In this document: positions 11,232 to 18,903 of the stretch, in pieces
Layout: the number at the start of each line of letters is the position of its first letter
Numbering within the stretch: position 1 is the stretch's first letter
Assembly: GCF_942548115.1 (NCBI RefSeq)
Contig: NZ_OW824151.1
Location: forward strand, 496,001-560,000
Source of the DNA: Aeromicrobium sp. Leaf245
Lineage (GTDB): Bacteria > Actinomycetota > Actinomycetes > Propionibacteriales > Nocardioidaceae
DNA length: 64,000 bases
Reading direction: 5' to 3'
Notes under the pieces: generated by a model
The model's input: only the letters and a program-made list of their open reading frames with translations
Told to the model about the DNA's origin: nothing
The model's database searches: none
Program-made: the position numbers and the translations under genes

Positions 11232-12056
11232 GTGACGTCCGCGGCCAGGCCGTCCACCGCGCGGCTGTGGCTGCGGCTCACGCCGTTGCACCTGTTCGCG
11301 CTGGTGGCGCTGGCGGCGTGCGTGGCGGGCGGGTTCTGGCAGCTCGGCGCGTACGAGTCGCGCCAGGGTGAGGCGGCGCGCGAGTCCGCCGCTGCGGCGC
11401 CGGCTCCCATCGTCGACGTATGGGGGCTGGGCCAGCCGTTCCGGACCAACCTGCAGGACCGGCGCGTGACCGTCGAAGGACGGTTCGGGCCGGTGGACGA
11501 GCAGTTCTGGGTGCGGGGCGAGATGACGCGAGGCGACGTGTGGCTCGTCGCCCCCTTCGTCGTCGACGGCTCCGACGGCGCGCTCCTGGTGGTGCGCGGA
11601 CGCGCCGATCCGTCGGCCGAGCGGGACGCCGCCATCCCGGCGGTCCCCGAGGGTCGCCAGCAGCTGTCGGTGGTGCTGCAGCCCAGCCAGGGCGGCGGGT
11701 CGCCCCTCGGTCGCGAACGCACGACGACGGCGATCACCACGCCCTCGTTGCTGAACGAGCTGCCCTACCGGCTCTGGTCCGGCTACGGGCTCCTGGACAC
11801 GCCCGCGCCCGACGGTGCGCTGGCGCAGGGTTGGACCCCCGTGGAACCGCCCGACCCCGACGTCTCCTGGACGGTGGGCCTGAAGAACCTCGCCTACGCC
11901 CTCCAGTGGTGGGTGTTCGGCCTGTTCGCCGTGGTCATGTGGTGGCGGATGTGTCGCGACCAGGTCGACGAGGCACGCGCCCGCCACGGCGCCGCACCAC
12001 CGGAGCGACCCGCCGACCGACCCGACGACCAGCCCGCCGATAACCTGGCCCCGTGA
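11232..12056 (+). CDS. SURF1 family cytochrome oxidase biogenesis protein
   Basis: A 274-residue membrane protein with a helix at about 16-37 (LTPLHLFALVALAACVAGGFWQL) and a second near 225-242 (LQWWVFGLFAVVMWW), enclosing an extracytoplasmic domain, the usual SURF1/Shy1 layout. Typical phrases include RRVTVEGRF, LLVVRGR and an N-terminal WQLGAYE. SURF1 proteins help assemble haem into cytochrome c oxidase subunit I. The GTG start is two bases past glyA, and the stop overlaps the next gene by GTGA. The C-terminus is rich in Pro and Asp and looks disordered. Confidence 0.9.
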   Translation: MTSAARPSTARLWLRLTPLHLFALVALAACVAGGFWQLGAYESRQGEAARESAAAAPAPIVDVWGLGQPFRTNLQDRRVTVEGRFGPVDEQFWVRGEMTRGDVWLVAPFVVDGSDGALLVVRGRADPSAERDAAIPAVPEGRQQLSVVLQPSQGGGSPLGRERTTTAITTPSLLNELPYRLWSGYGLLDTPAPDGALAQGWTPVEPPDPDVSWTVGLKNLAYALQWWVFGLFAVVMWWRMCRDQVDEARARHGAAPPERPADRPDDQPADNLAP

Positions 12057-12388
12057 GTCGCATCGCTGTCGCCTACCGCATCCTCGCCTGGGTCGTGGGC
12101 GTGAACCTGCTCGTCGTGTTCGCCGGATTCTTCGGCAAGATCCTCACCGAGCCCGGCTCGTGGTGGCGCCGCAACCAGGACGTCTTCCTGGTCATCGACC
12201 AGGTCCACGGGTTCCTCTTCATGGTGCTTCTCGTGCTCATCGCCCTGCTGTCGAGCCGTCACCGCTGGAAGCCGGTGTTCACCGTCACGACGATGCTCCT
12301 GGCCACGGTGCCCTTCGTGAGCTTCTGGGCCGAGCGTCGCACCACGCGGGTGCTGCGCGCGGAGGCCGACGCCCCCGGCGCCGCCTGA
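12053..12388 (+). CDS. DUF3817 family small membrane protein
   Basis: A 111-residue integral membrane protein with three hydrophobic segments (about 7-28, 48-68 and 74-93). The pattern of an N-terminal YRILAWVVGV, a central HGFLFMVLLV and a C-terminal FxxERRTTRVL matches DUF3817 proteins of actinobacteria, which have no established function. It starts at GTG 12053, overlapping the SURF1 stop by four bases (GTGA), so translation is coupled. Position next to SURF1 hints at a respiratory-membrane role, but this is only context. Confidence 0.85.
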   Translation: MSRIAVAYRILAWVVGVNLLVVFAGFFGKILTEPGSWWRRNQDVFLVIDQVHGFLFMVLLVLIALLSSRHRWKPVFTVTTMLLATVPFVSFWAERRTTRVLRAEADAPGAA

Positions 12389-12397
12389 CGCGACGGC

Positions 12398-13195
12398 TCA
12401 GCGACCGGAGAAGGTCGCCTTGCCGGGCCCGTTCTCCAGGAACGAGGCCATCCCGTGCTGCAGGTCCTCGGTCTCGAACAGCTCCGACGCGATGCGCGTG
12501 GTGGCCGCGACGGCACCGGGCACGCCCGACGACTCGTGCACCCGCAGGATCCGCTTGGCGGCGCCGAAGGCCCGCGTGGGGCCGACGGCCACCTGCCGCA
12601 CGACGTCGAGGACCGCGTCGTCGAAGCCCTCGACGGGCAGCACCCGGTTGACCACGTTCCAGCGCTCGAAGGTGGCGGCGTCGAAGAGCTCGCCCGTGAA
12701 GACGACCTCCTTCGCCCGGGCCACGCCGGCCCGCTGGGCCAGGCGCTGCGTGCCGCCCATCGTGGGGGTCAGGCCGATCACGCGCTCGACGAGCCCGAAC
12801 TTCGCCTTCTCGCTCGCGAGGACGATGTCGCAGGCCAGCGCCACCTCGAGGGCCCACGTGAGGGTGAGGGCGTGCGCCGCGAAGAAGGTGGGCACGTCGA
12901 GGGCGGCGATCCGCTCGGGCAGCTCGAGCATCCGGTCGTAGAGCGCCTTGGTGTCGGCCTGCGAGGTGCGGGCGTGGAACTGGGCCACGTCGACGCCGCC
13001 GGAGACGAGCTTGCCCTCGGCGCGCACCAGCAGCGCGCGCGGCGGGTCCGCCTCGACCTCGTCGAGCGCCACGTCGAACGCGTCGTGCAGCTCCAGGGAG
13101 TACAGGTTGACCGGCGGCGCGCTGAAGGTCAGGACGGCTATCCCGTCGACCCGGGTCACCGCGACCCGCAGGTCGGAGCCCGCGGCGGCGCTCAT
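12398..13195 (-). CDS. Enoyl-CoA hydratase/isomerase family protein
   Basis: A 265-residue crotonase-fold protein. The oxyanion-hole region appears as LVSGGVDVAQF, and the second conserved block as ALTLTWALEVALACDIVLASEKAKFGLVE, with the family's PTMGGTQRLAQRAG following. The glutamates normally used for hydration map to the FGLVERVIGLTPTMGG area. The usual NGxxxGGG oxyanion segment is altered to HALTLTW, so substrate and exact chemistry are uncertain. The start at 13195 overlaps the stop of the 40-codon gene upstream by four bases (ATGA). Converges with the DUF3817 gene nine bases away. Confidence 0.88.
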   Translation of the reverse strand: MSAAAGSDLRVAVTRVDGIAVLTFSAPPVNLYSLELHDAFDVALDEVEADPPRALLVRAEGKLVSGGVDVAQFHARTSQADTKALYDRMLELPERIAALDVPTFFAAHALTLTWALEVALACDIVLASEKAKFGLVERVIGLTPTMGGTQRLAQRAGVARAKEVVFTGELFDAATFERWNVVNRVLPVEGFDDAVLDVVRQVAVGPTRAFGAAKRILRVHESSGVPGAVAATTRIASELFETEDLQHGMASFLENGPGKATFSGR

Positions 13196-13314
13196 CGGGC
13201 GTCGCCGGCCGGGTCGTAGACCCCACCCCGGTCGGCCGTCAGGTTGCGGGCGACCACGACGCCCGCCGCCAGGGCGAGCAGGGCCAGGACCAGGCGCAGG
13301 GGGTGCTCTCGCAT
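13192..13314 (-). CDS. Small single-pass membrane protein (40 aa), coupled to enoyl-CoA hydratase gene
   Basis: A 40-residue frame starting MREHPLRLVLALLALAAG: a basic start, one hydrophobic helix (about 6-22) and a short polar tail with RNLTADRGGVYDPAGDAR. Two independent signs support it. Its stop overlaps the hydratase start in the ATGA arrangement, and TACGGT (13321-13326) stands exactly six bases before the ATG, the leaderless promoter spacing found at other genes here. I do not recognise a family. The topology suggests an N-in, C-out anchor. It would be missed by a length cutoff of 60 codons. Confidence 0.7.
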   Translation of the reverse strand: MREHPLRLVLALLALAAGVVVARNLTADRGGVYDPAGDAR

Positions 13315-13320
13315 GGGCTC

Positions 13321-13326
13321 ACCGTA
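13321..13326 (-). promoter_or_regulatory. -10 element TACGGT of the 40-codon gene and hydratase
   Basis: Perfect TANNNT on the minus strand, six bases before the ATG at 13314. The divergent cyclophilin gene begins 105 bases away, so the two promoters share this short gap. Confidence 0.6.
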
Positions 13327-13430
13327 GCGGGCGTACCGACGGCATGCGGTGCGGAGCGTCGCCGCGCCTCTCTTGAGGCCGCGTGGAAGGATGGAAGGGT
13401 CCCGCCCCGCACGACCAGAAGAGGAACGAC

Positions 13431-13955
13431 GTGTCTTCCCCCCTGAGCGCCACCTTCAAGACCAACCACGGCGACGTGGTCATCCGTCTGTTCCCCGACC
13501 ACGCCCCCAAGACGGTGGAGAACTTCGTCGGTCTGGCCGAGGGCACCAAGGAGTGGCTCGACCCGGCCACCGGCCAGGTCGCCACCCGCCCGTTCTTCGA
13601 CGGACTCACCTTCCACCGGATCATCAGCAACTTCATGATCCAGGGCGGCGACCCGCTCGGCACCGGCACCGGCGGTCCCGGCTACACGTTCGAGGACGAG
13701 TTCCACCCCGACCTGCGCTTCGACAAGCCGTACCTGCTCGCCATGGCCAACGCCGGGCCCGGCACCAACGGCTCGCAGTTCTTCATCACCGTGGTGCCCA
13801 CCGACTGGCTCAACCGCAAGCACACGATCTTCGGCGAGGTCGACGGCGAGGCGAGCCAGAAGGTCATCGACGCCATCGTGGCCGTGCCGACCGACGGCTT
13901 CGACCGTCCGGTCGACCCCGTGGTCATCGAGAAGGTCACGATCGACCGCGGCTGA
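13431..13955 (+). CDS. ppiA: Cytoplasmic cyclophilin-type peptidyl-prolyl cis-trans isomerase
   Basis: A 174-residue cyclophilin catalysing proline isomerisation. Diagnostic segments are FFDGLTFHRIISNFMIQGGDP (catalytic Arg in FHRI), GPGTNGSQFFIT and HTIFGEV. No signal peptide, so cytoplasmic. I prefer the GTG at 13431, preceded by AGAAGAGGAA, to an in-frame ATG at 13383 that lies in non-conserved sequence. In many actinobacteria ppiA and a rhomboid gene are adjacent near oriC, and the rhomboid gene indeed follows three bases after this stop. Confidence 0.95.
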   Translation: MSSPLSATFKTNHGDVVIRLFPDHAPKTVENFVGLAEGTKEWLDPATGQVATRPFFDGLTFHRIISNFMIQGGDPLGTGTGGPGYTFEDEFHPDLRFDKPYLLAMANAGPGTNGSQFFITVVPTDWLNRKHTIFGEVDGEASQKVIDAIVAVPTDGFDRPVDPVVIEKVTIDRG

Positions 13956-13958
13956 CCC

Positions 13959-14795
13959 GTGGACGAACCGCGCGCCGACGGCGCGCAGCGGTGCTACCGG
14001 CATCCTGACCGCGAGGCGTACATCTCGTGCCAGCGGTGCGAGCGGCCGATCTGCCCCGACGACATGCGCGACGCGTCGGTCGGCTTCCAGTGCCCGGAGT
14101 GCGTGAACAAGGGCGCCAAGGCCGTCCGCGCTCCGCGCACGGTCGCCGGCGGCGCGGTGCAGACGCGCGAGGGCATCGTGTCGATGACGCTCATCGTCGT
14201 CAACGTCACCCTGTACGTGCTGCAGATGGCCACCGGTGACCTGCGCAGCGAGCTGTACCAGCAGGGCACCATGTGGCCGTTCGGCGTGGCCGAGGGGCAG
14301 TACTGGCGGCTCCTGACCTCGGCGTTCCTGCACCTGTCGGTGCTGCACATCGCCTTCAACATGTACGCGCTGTACCTGTTCGGGCCGTTCGTGGAGCGCG
14401 CCCTCGGCACAGTGCGGTTCATCGCCGCGTACGTGACGACGGCGGTCGTCTCGGGCGTGTTCGTCATGTGGCTGTCGAACCCGCTCGGCGGCACCGCCGG
14501 CGCCTCGGGAGCGGTCTTCGGCCTCTTCGGCATGGCCCTGGTGCTGCTGCTCAAGGCCCGTCAGGACGTGCGCGGCCTGCTCGTGCTGCTGGCGATCAAC
14601 GGGGCGATCAGCTTCACCGGCAACATCAGCTGGCAGGGCCACCTCGGTGGTCTCGTGGCGGGCTGCCTGCTCGGTCTCGTCTTCGCGTACGCCCCGCGCG
14701 AGCGCCGCACCCTCGTGCAGGTGCTCGCCTTCTCCGGGCTGTGGATCGCGGTCGTGGTGGGCGTGGTCGTCCGCTCCGCAGCGCTCACCGGGTAG
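13959..14795 (+). CDS. Rhomboid family intramembrane serine protease with N-terminal zinc-binding motif
   Basis: A 278-residue integral membrane protease. Residues about 12-48 hold paired cysteines and histidine (CYRHP, CQRCERPIC, CPEC), a small B-box-like zinc site on the cytosolic side. Six membrane helices follow from about residue 75. The catalytic dyad is Ser183 in GASGAVFG and His228 in WQGHLGG, with Asn134 in HIAFNMYAL. Rhomboids cleave membrane substrates inside the bilayer; the substrate here is unknown. The GTG start is three bases after ppiA, giving a two-gene unit typical of regions near oriC. Confidence 0.95.
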   Translation: MDEPRADGAQRCYRHPDREAYISCQRCERPICPDDMRDASVGFQCPECVNKGAKAVRAPRTVAGGAVQTREGIVSMTLIVVNVTLYVLQMATGDLRSELYQQGTMWPFGVAEGQYWRLLTSAFLHLSVLHIAFNMYALYLFGPFVERALGTVRFIAAYVTTAVVSGVFVMWLSNPLGGTAGASGAVFGLFGMALVLLLKARQDVRGLLVLLAINGAISFTGNISWQGHLGGLVAGCLLGLVFAYAPRERRTLVQVLAFSGLWIAVVVGVVVRSAALTG

Positions 14796-14826
14796 TCGAA
14801 TCACACCCGTGTAGTTCTCCCCAGGT

Positions 14827-14890
14827 TTGCCCACAGCTGTGAACAACACCGGTGTCATTCGTGCACAGGGCCGTCCACACCTGTGCACGA
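14827..14890. promoter_or_regulatory. Cluster of five DnaA-box-like 9-mers
   Basis: Within 64 bases lie TTGCCCACA (14827), TTGTTCACA (reverse, 14838), TCGTGCACA (14859), CCGTCCACA (14871) and TCGTGCACA (reverse, 14882). They match the actinobacterial DnaA-box consensus TTGTCCACA at 7 or 8 of 9 positions. The ppiA-rhomboid pair often lies near oriC, so a DnaA-titrating or origin-related site is possible. There is no AT-rich unwinding region, so it is unlikely to be oriC itself. Confidence 0.4.
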
Positions 14891-14891
14891 A
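14858..14891 (+). terminator. Hairpin after the rhomboid gene
   Basis: TTCGTGCACAGG (14858-14869) and CCTGTGCACGAA (14880-14891) form a perfect 12-bp stem with a 10-base loop. There is no T-run after it, so termination is uncertain. It overlaps two of the DnaA-box-like motifs, so the same sequence may have been read twice. Confidence 0.5.
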
Positions 14892-14893
14892 GC

Positions 14894-14965
14894 CGGTTCG
14901 CTCCCCGAGCCTGTCGAGGGGCAGGCCCGGTCCGCTCCCGACGTCGTCGAGGGGCACGGCCTGTC
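14894..14965 (+). repeat. Imperfect tandem duplication with GTCGAGGGGC
   Basis: Two consecutive copies of about 36 bases, each containing GCTCCC(C)GA followed by GTCGAGGGGCA and a GGCC segment. The unit resembles the short TCGAGGGG/CCTCGACAGGCTC repeats scattered between genes in many actinobacteria. Confidence 0.5.
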
Positions 14966-14976
14966 CCACGATTTCG

Positions 14977-14991
14977 GATACCGTTAGTATC
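14977..14991. promoter_or_regulatory. Operator-like inverted repeat overlapping the promoter of the first SDR gene
   Basis: GATAC (14977-14981), five bases, GTATC (14987-14991) is a perfect inverted repeat. The -10 hexamer TAGTAT (14985-14990) lies inside it and ends six bases before the ATG at 14997. A repressor bound here would block transcription. No adjacent regulator gene is obvious, so the factor is unknown. Confidence 0.6.
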
Positions 14992-14996
14992 TGACC

Positions 14997-15818
14997 ATGA
15001 CGATCTTCGCTCCGGGCACTCGTGTGCTCGTCACCGGTGCCGCCTCCGGTCTCGGCCTCGCCCTCGTGACCCAGCTGGCCGAACGTGGCTGCCGGGTGCT
15101 CGCGACCGACGTGCACGACGACGTCCCAGCTCCCGTGCAGTCCATCGCCGAGGCCGGACCCGGCACGGTGGAGTACCGGCGGCTCGACGTCACCTCCGAC
15201 GTCGACTGGCAGACGGTCCGCGACCACGTCGTCGAGACCTGGGACGGCCTCGACGTGCTGTTCAACAACGCCGGCGTCGCGGCAGGTGGCCGCATCGAGC
15301 TGTCCGAGATGGACCAGTGGCAGTGGATCGTCGACATCAACCTGCTCGGCGTCGTGCGGGGCTGCCGCACCTTCGTGCCGGTCTTCAAGCAGCAGGGTGG
15401 CACCGCGGCCATCGTCAACACCGCCTCGGCCGCCGGACTGATCCACCCGCCGCGCATGAGCGAGTACAACGCCGTCAAGGCGGGGGTCGTGGCCCTCAGC
15501 GAGACGCTGTTCCACGAGCTCAAGCCGTACGGGATCGCCGTGAGCGTCGTCTGCCCGACCTTCTTCAAGACCAACCTGACCGCCTCCATGCGCGGCAAGG
15601 ACGAGTCGGCGCAGGCCTCTGCGGCCAAGCTGATCGACGGATCGAAGCGCACCGCGGCCGACATCGCCACGGTCGTCCTCGCCGACGTGGAGAAGGGTCG
15701 CCACATCGTGCTGACCGACCGGGAGGGCAGGATCGCCTACACCGCGAAGCGCTTCCTGCGTCCGCTGTACTACCGCGAGATGGCCAAGGCGGCCACCCGC
15801 ATGGCCCGGAAGGACTGA
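14997..15818 (+). CDS. Short-chain dehydrogenase/reductase
   Basis: A 273-residue classical SDR: nucleotide-binding TGAASGLG near 17-24, DVHDD after beta-strand 2 (NAD preference is plausible from the acidic residue), NNAGVAAGG, catalytic Ser in NTASAAGLIH and YNAVK. The C-terminal 40 residues are longer than the minimal SDR core and basic (RFLRPLYYREMAKAATRMARKD), perhaps membrane-associating. The substrate is unknown. The ATG is leaderless by spacing. The second SDR gene follows with a one-base gap, so both are one operon. Confidence 0.93.
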   Translation: MTIFAPGTRVLVTGAASGLGLALVTQLAERGCRVLATDVHDDVPAPVQSIAEAGPGTVEYRRLDVTSDVDWQTVRDHVVETWDGLDVLFNNAGVAAGGRIELSEMDQWQWIVDINLLGVVRGCRTFVPVFKQQGGTAAIVNTASAAGLIHPPRMSEYNAVKAGVVALSETLFHELKPYGIAVSVVCPTFFKTNLTASMRGKDESAQASAAKLIDGSKRTAADIATVVLADVEKGRHIVLTDREGRIAYTAKRFLRPLYYREMAKAATRMARKD

Positions 15819-15819
15819 C

Positions 15820-16578
15820 GTGCGCACCAACGTCCTCATCACCGGGGCCAGCTCGGGCCTCGGCGCCGAGATGGCCCGCCAGCTCGCCGCCCAGGGCCAC
15901 CACCTCGCCCTGACCGCGCGGCGCGTGGACCGCCTCGAGGCCCTCGCCGCCGAGATCACTGCGGCGCACCCGGAGGTGCGGGTGGTCGTGCACGCGCTCG
16001 ACGTGAACGACCACGACCAGGTCTTCGCCGTCTTCAAGTCCGCCATCGGCGACCTGGGCGGGCTCGACCGCGTGATCGTCAACGCCGGCCTCGGCAAGGG
16101 CGGACGCATCGGCACCGGGATGTTCGCGGCCAACAAGGAGACCGCCGAGACGAACTTCATCGCCGCGATGGCCCAGTGCGAGGCCGCGATGGAGCACTTC
16201 TACGAGCGCAAGGCCGGCCACCTGGTGGTCATCTCGTCGATGTCGGCCATGCGCGGCATGCCGTCGTCGATGACCTCCTACGCCGCCACGAAGGCCGGCA
16301 TCGCCCACCTGGCCGAGGGGATCCGCATGGACCTCGTCGGGCGCAAGGGTGTCGACATCGCCGTGACCACGCTGTTCCCCGGCTACATCGCCTCGGAGAT
16401 GAACGAGCAGGTCGAGCAGGAGCAGAAGCTCATGGTCGACACCGAGACGGGCGTGCGCTCGATGGTCAAGGCCATCCAGAAGGAGGTCGACACCGCGGCC
16501 ACGCCGGGCTGGCCCTGGGCGGCGGTCGGCCAGGTCATGAAGCACGCCCCGCGCGGGATCGTGCGCAAGCTCGTCTGA
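15820..16578 (+). CDS. Short-chain dehydrogenase/reductase
   Basis: A 252-residue SDR with TGASSGLG (residues 9-16), an ARR after strand 2 (suggesting NADPH), VNAGLGKGG, Ser-containing VISSMSAMRGMP and the catalytic YAATK. The C-terminus contains GWPWAAVGQVMKHAPRGIVRKL, a pattern seen in SDRs acting on lipid or acyl substrates, though function is not determined. The GTG start at 15820 follows the first SDR stop directly, so the pair probably acts in one pathway. Confidence 0.93.
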   Translation: MRTNVLITGASSGLGAEMARQLAAQGHHLALTARRVDRLEALAAEITAAHPEVRVVVHALDVNDHDQVFAVFKSAIGDLGGLDRVIVNAGLGKGGRIGTGMFAANKETAETNFIAAMAQCEAAMEHFYERKAGHLVVISSMSAMRGMPSSMTSYAATKAGIAHLAEGIRMDLVGRKGVDIAVTTLFPGYIASEMNEQVEQEQKLMVDTETGVRSMVKAIQKEVDTAATPGWPWAAVGQVMKHAPRGIVRKLV

Positions 16579-16603
16579 CGGGGTTGGGGCCATGACCGTT
16601 AAT

Positions 16604-16613
16604 GTGATATCAC
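16604..16613. promoter_or_regulatory. Palindrome GTGATATCAC before the SPFH/RHH pair
   Basis: A perfect 10-base palindrome in an unusually AT-rich patch (AATGTGATATCACTTTCATAG), 46 bases before the SPFH gene. Ribbon-helix-helix proteins bind short palindromes and often repress their own operon, and one is encoded second in this unit. It is therefore a candidate autoregulatory operator. Confidence 0.55.
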
Positions 16614-16658
16614 TTTCATAGCACTCCGGACGACCCGGGGAGCTGGGAGGAGAGCATC

Positions 16659-17591
16659 ATGAGCGCACCCGTCGTCCCCGAGCCCGCCTCGGCCGTCGAG
16701 ACGCCGCTGGCCGACGAGAAGCCGACCATCGCCGAGCGCGAGGCCTGGAGCACCGGAGGAGCCACGATCGCCATCGCGTCGATCGTCGGGTTCCTCGTCG
16801 GCGTCGGCCTGGTGGTGCTCGCTGCGGTCCAGGAGTCGATCCCCCTGATCGTCGTCGGCGTGCTGCTCGCCCTCGTCGCGTTCGCGGCGTCCTGCGGGCT
16901 CACGCTCGTGGCGCCCAACGAGGCGCGCGTGCTGCAGATCCTCGGCGGCTCCTACACCGGCACCGTCCGCACGGAGGGTCTGCGCTGGGTGAACCCGCTG
17001 ACCGGCCGCACGAAGATCTCCACCCGCATCCGCAACCACGAGACCGGCACGGCCAAGGTGAACGACGCCGACGGCAACCCGATCGAGATCTCGGCGATCG
17101 TCGTGTGGCGGGTCGAGGACACCGCGCGCGCCAGCTTCGAGGTCGACGACTTCGTGGAGTTCGTGGCCATCCAGACCGAGGCGGCCGTGCGCCACATCGC
17201 CGGCAGCTACCCCTACGACGCCGCCGGCAGGCTCTCGCTGCGCGAGAACGCCGACGAGATCACCGGCCGGCTGTCCGAGGAGGTCGACGAGCGGGTCCGG
17301 TCCGCCGGCGTCCGGATCGTGGAATCACGGATCAACCGTCTGTCCTACGCCCCCGAGATCGCCCAGGCGATGCTGCGTCGTCAGCAGGCCGGCGCCATCG
17401 TGGCCGCGCGCCAGGAGATCGTCGAGGGTGCCGTGGGCATGGTCGAGTCCGCGCTGGAGCGGCTCGAGTCCAAGGACTTCGTGCAGCTCGACGAGGAGCG
17501 CAAGGCCGCCATGGTGAGCAACCTGCTCGTCGTGCTGTGCGGCGACCGCGACGCCCAGCCCGTGGTCAACACCGGTTCGTTGTACTCCTGA
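16659..17591 (+). CDS. SPFH/Band 7 domain membrane protein
   Basis: A 310-residue protein with two N-terminal membrane helices (about 33-57 and 60-84) followed by an SPFH domain: [55 protein letters not shown] and [16 protein letters not shown]. The C-terminal half is alpha-helical and charged (about 215-280), as in stomatin/flotillin relatives that oligomerise on membranes. GGGAGGAGAG precedes the ATG. Its partner is the small ribbon-helix-helix gene 58 bases downstream. Related SPFH proteins organise membrane domains or hold proteases; a specific role is not evident. Confidence 0.92.
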   Translation: MSAPVVPEPASAVETPLADEKPTIAEREAWSTGGATIAIASIVGFLVGVGLVVLAAVQESIPLIVVGVLLALVAFAASCGLTLVAPNEARVLQILGGSYTGTVRTEGLRWVNPLTGRTKISTRIRNHETGTAKVNDADGNPIEISAIVVWRVEDTARASFEVDDFVEFVAIQTEAAVRHIAGSYPYDAAGRLSLRENADEITGRLSEEVDERVRSAGVRIVESRINRLSYAPEIAQAMLRRQQAGAIVAARQEIVEGAVGMVESALERLESKDFVQLDEERKAAMVSNLLVVLCGDRDAQPVVNTGSLYS

Positions 17592-17649
17592 GAGGGTGAC
17601 CTCGACCATGTCCGCGACCCTGTGAGCCCGACACCGTGAACCCGTCCCG

Positions 17650-17850
17650 ATGAGCACCGAGCGCAAGAAGCTGCTGCTGCGGCTGGACCCGCAGGTCCAC
17701 GACGCCCTCGCCCGCTGGGCGTCGGACGACCTGCGGAGCACGAATGCGCAGATCGAGTACCTGCTGCGCGGGGCGCTGAAGGACGCCGGGCGGATGCCGA
17801 AGGGTGCCGCGGCCCCGCGCCGTCCCGGCCGTCCGCCGAAGGACGACTGA
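17650..17850 (+). CDS. Ribbon-helix-helix (Arc/HicB-antitoxin-like) small protein
   Basis: A 66-residue basic protein. Residues 5-12 (RKKLLLRL) would form the DNA-binding beta strand, followed by helices [31 protein letters not shown], the standard RHH/Arc fold, and a Pro/Arg/Lys-rich tail ending GRPPKDD. No toxin gene is adjacent, and the partner is the SPFH gene upstream. Likely a transcriptional regulator of its own operon through GTGATATCAC at 16604, although this is inferred. The start is an ATG at 17650 in the sequence CCCGATGAGC. Confidence 0.85.
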   Translation: MSTERKKLLLRLDPQVHDALARWASDDLRSTNAQIEYLLRGALKDAGRMPKGAAAPRRPGRPPKDD

Positions 17851-17868
17851 CGTCCTTCCGACACGGGG

Positions 17869-18774
17869 TCACGGCACAGCGACGGACGCGCCCACGGCGG
17901 CCTCGAGGGGAGTCGCGGCGATGCCGAGCCGCTCGACGCTCGCCTGCTCGTCGACGAGCAGCGGCTCGGTGAAGAGGTAGGACATCGCGGCCATGGCCCG
18001 CATGTCCGCGCTGACCGGGGCGAGCGACCTCAGCACCCAGGCGGGTACAGGACGCACGCGGGCCGACGTGTGCCCGGCCGCCACGGCGTACGCCGTGGCC
18101 AGCTCGCGCTGGGTGGCGTGGACGACGGGGGCGAGGACGACCCGGTCGGGCGTGGCCGGCAGCTCGGCGGCGGCGATCATCGCCGACGCCAGGTCGGGCA
18201 GGTAGGTCCACGCGTGGGGGAGGTCGACCCGACCGAGCGGGCGGACCGTGCGTCCTTCCGCCGCCGGCCTCCTCACGCGGTCGCCGCCGTGCGCCATGGA
18301 CGCCCCCGGACCGTAGAAGTCCGACGCCACCACGCTCGTGGTCCGCGCCGAGGACGCTGCTCGACGCGCGAGCAGCTCGGCACGGATGCGTCCCATCGAG
18401 GATCGGGGAGCGACGCGGGGATCGTCGCCGAGGACGGCCGACGTGTTGAAGGCGTACACGCTCTCCGGATAGACGACGTGCACGTCGTGCCGCGCCGCTG
18501 CCGCGAGGACCCCGGCCTCCAGGGGGTACAGCTCGCGCTCCCACACGTCGGGCCGGTAGGCCGAGGCGTGCAGGCACAGGTGCACGACGTCGACGTCGGC
18601 GAACGCGCGGTCGAGGTCCGCGGGATCGGTGGCGTCGAGCCGGACGCGCTCGACGAGCGGGTGCTCGGGGCCGGAGCCGGAACGGGTGCCGACACGGACG
18701 GACTCGCCGCGACGGGCGAGCTGAAGAGCGACGTGGGGGCCGACCTGGCCGGCTCCGATGACGAGGGTGCGCAT
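17869..18774 (-). CDS. NAD-dependent epimerase/dehydratase-like (atypical SDR) protein
   Basis: A 301-residue Rossmann protein starting [16 protein letters not shown], with the GxGxxG nucleotide-binding loop in place. It continues with [13 protein letters not shown] and [13 protein letters not shown] and an extended-SDR-like [10 protein letters not shown] segment containing a YPESVYA rather than a clear YxxxK. The substrate is unknown. AGGAGA lies six bases before the ATG at 18774. It is divergent from a TetR gene and controlled by two matching operators in the shared gap, so it is probably an inducible detoxification or degradation enzyme. Confidence 0.87.
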   Translation of the reverse strand: MRTLVIGAGQVGPHVALQLARRGESVRVGTRSGSGPEHPLVERVRLDATDPADLDRAFADVDVVHLCLHASAYRPDVWERELYPLEAGVLAAAARHDVHVVYPESVYAFNTSAVLGDDPRVAPRSSMGRIRAELLARRAASSARTTSVVASDFYGPGASMAHGGDRVRRPAAEGRTVRPLGRVDLPHAWTYLPDLASAMIAAAELPATPDRVVLAPVVHATQRELATAYAVAAGHTSARVRPVPAWVLRSLAPVSADMRAMAAMSYLFTEPLLVDEQASVERLGIAATPLEAAVGASVAVP

Positions 18775-18797
18775 GATGTCTCCTGGTTGTCCGAAAC

Positions 18798-18864
18798 GAG
18801 AGCAGTGCTCTCTGTTGTGTTCAGAGTGCGCCTCGCGCGCCGGGATGTCAAGAGCACTGCTCGC
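18798..18864. promoter_or_regulatory. Two TetR-type operators in the divergent promoter
   Basis: Site 1, 18798-18812, is the perfect inverted repeat GAGAGCA-G-TGCTCTC. Site 2, 18850-18864, AAGAGCACTGCTCGC, keeps AGAGCA/TGCTC. Their centres are 52 bases apart, about five helical turns. Site 1 lies just upstream of the minus-strand gene and site 2 covers the region before the TetR -10, consistent with autoregulation plus control of the neighbour. Confidence 0.8.
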
Positions 18865-18891
18865 GTTGTCGACATAGCGCTGCTGACGCCC

Positions 18892-18897
18892 TAGGGT
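18892..18897 (+). promoter_or_regulatory. -10 element TAGGGT of the TetR gene
   Basis: TAGGGT ends six bases before the GTG at 18904, which supports that start and a leaderless mRNA. Operator site 2 ends 28 bases upstream, near the -35 position. Confidence 0.6.
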
Positions 18898-18903
18898 GAG
18901 TGG

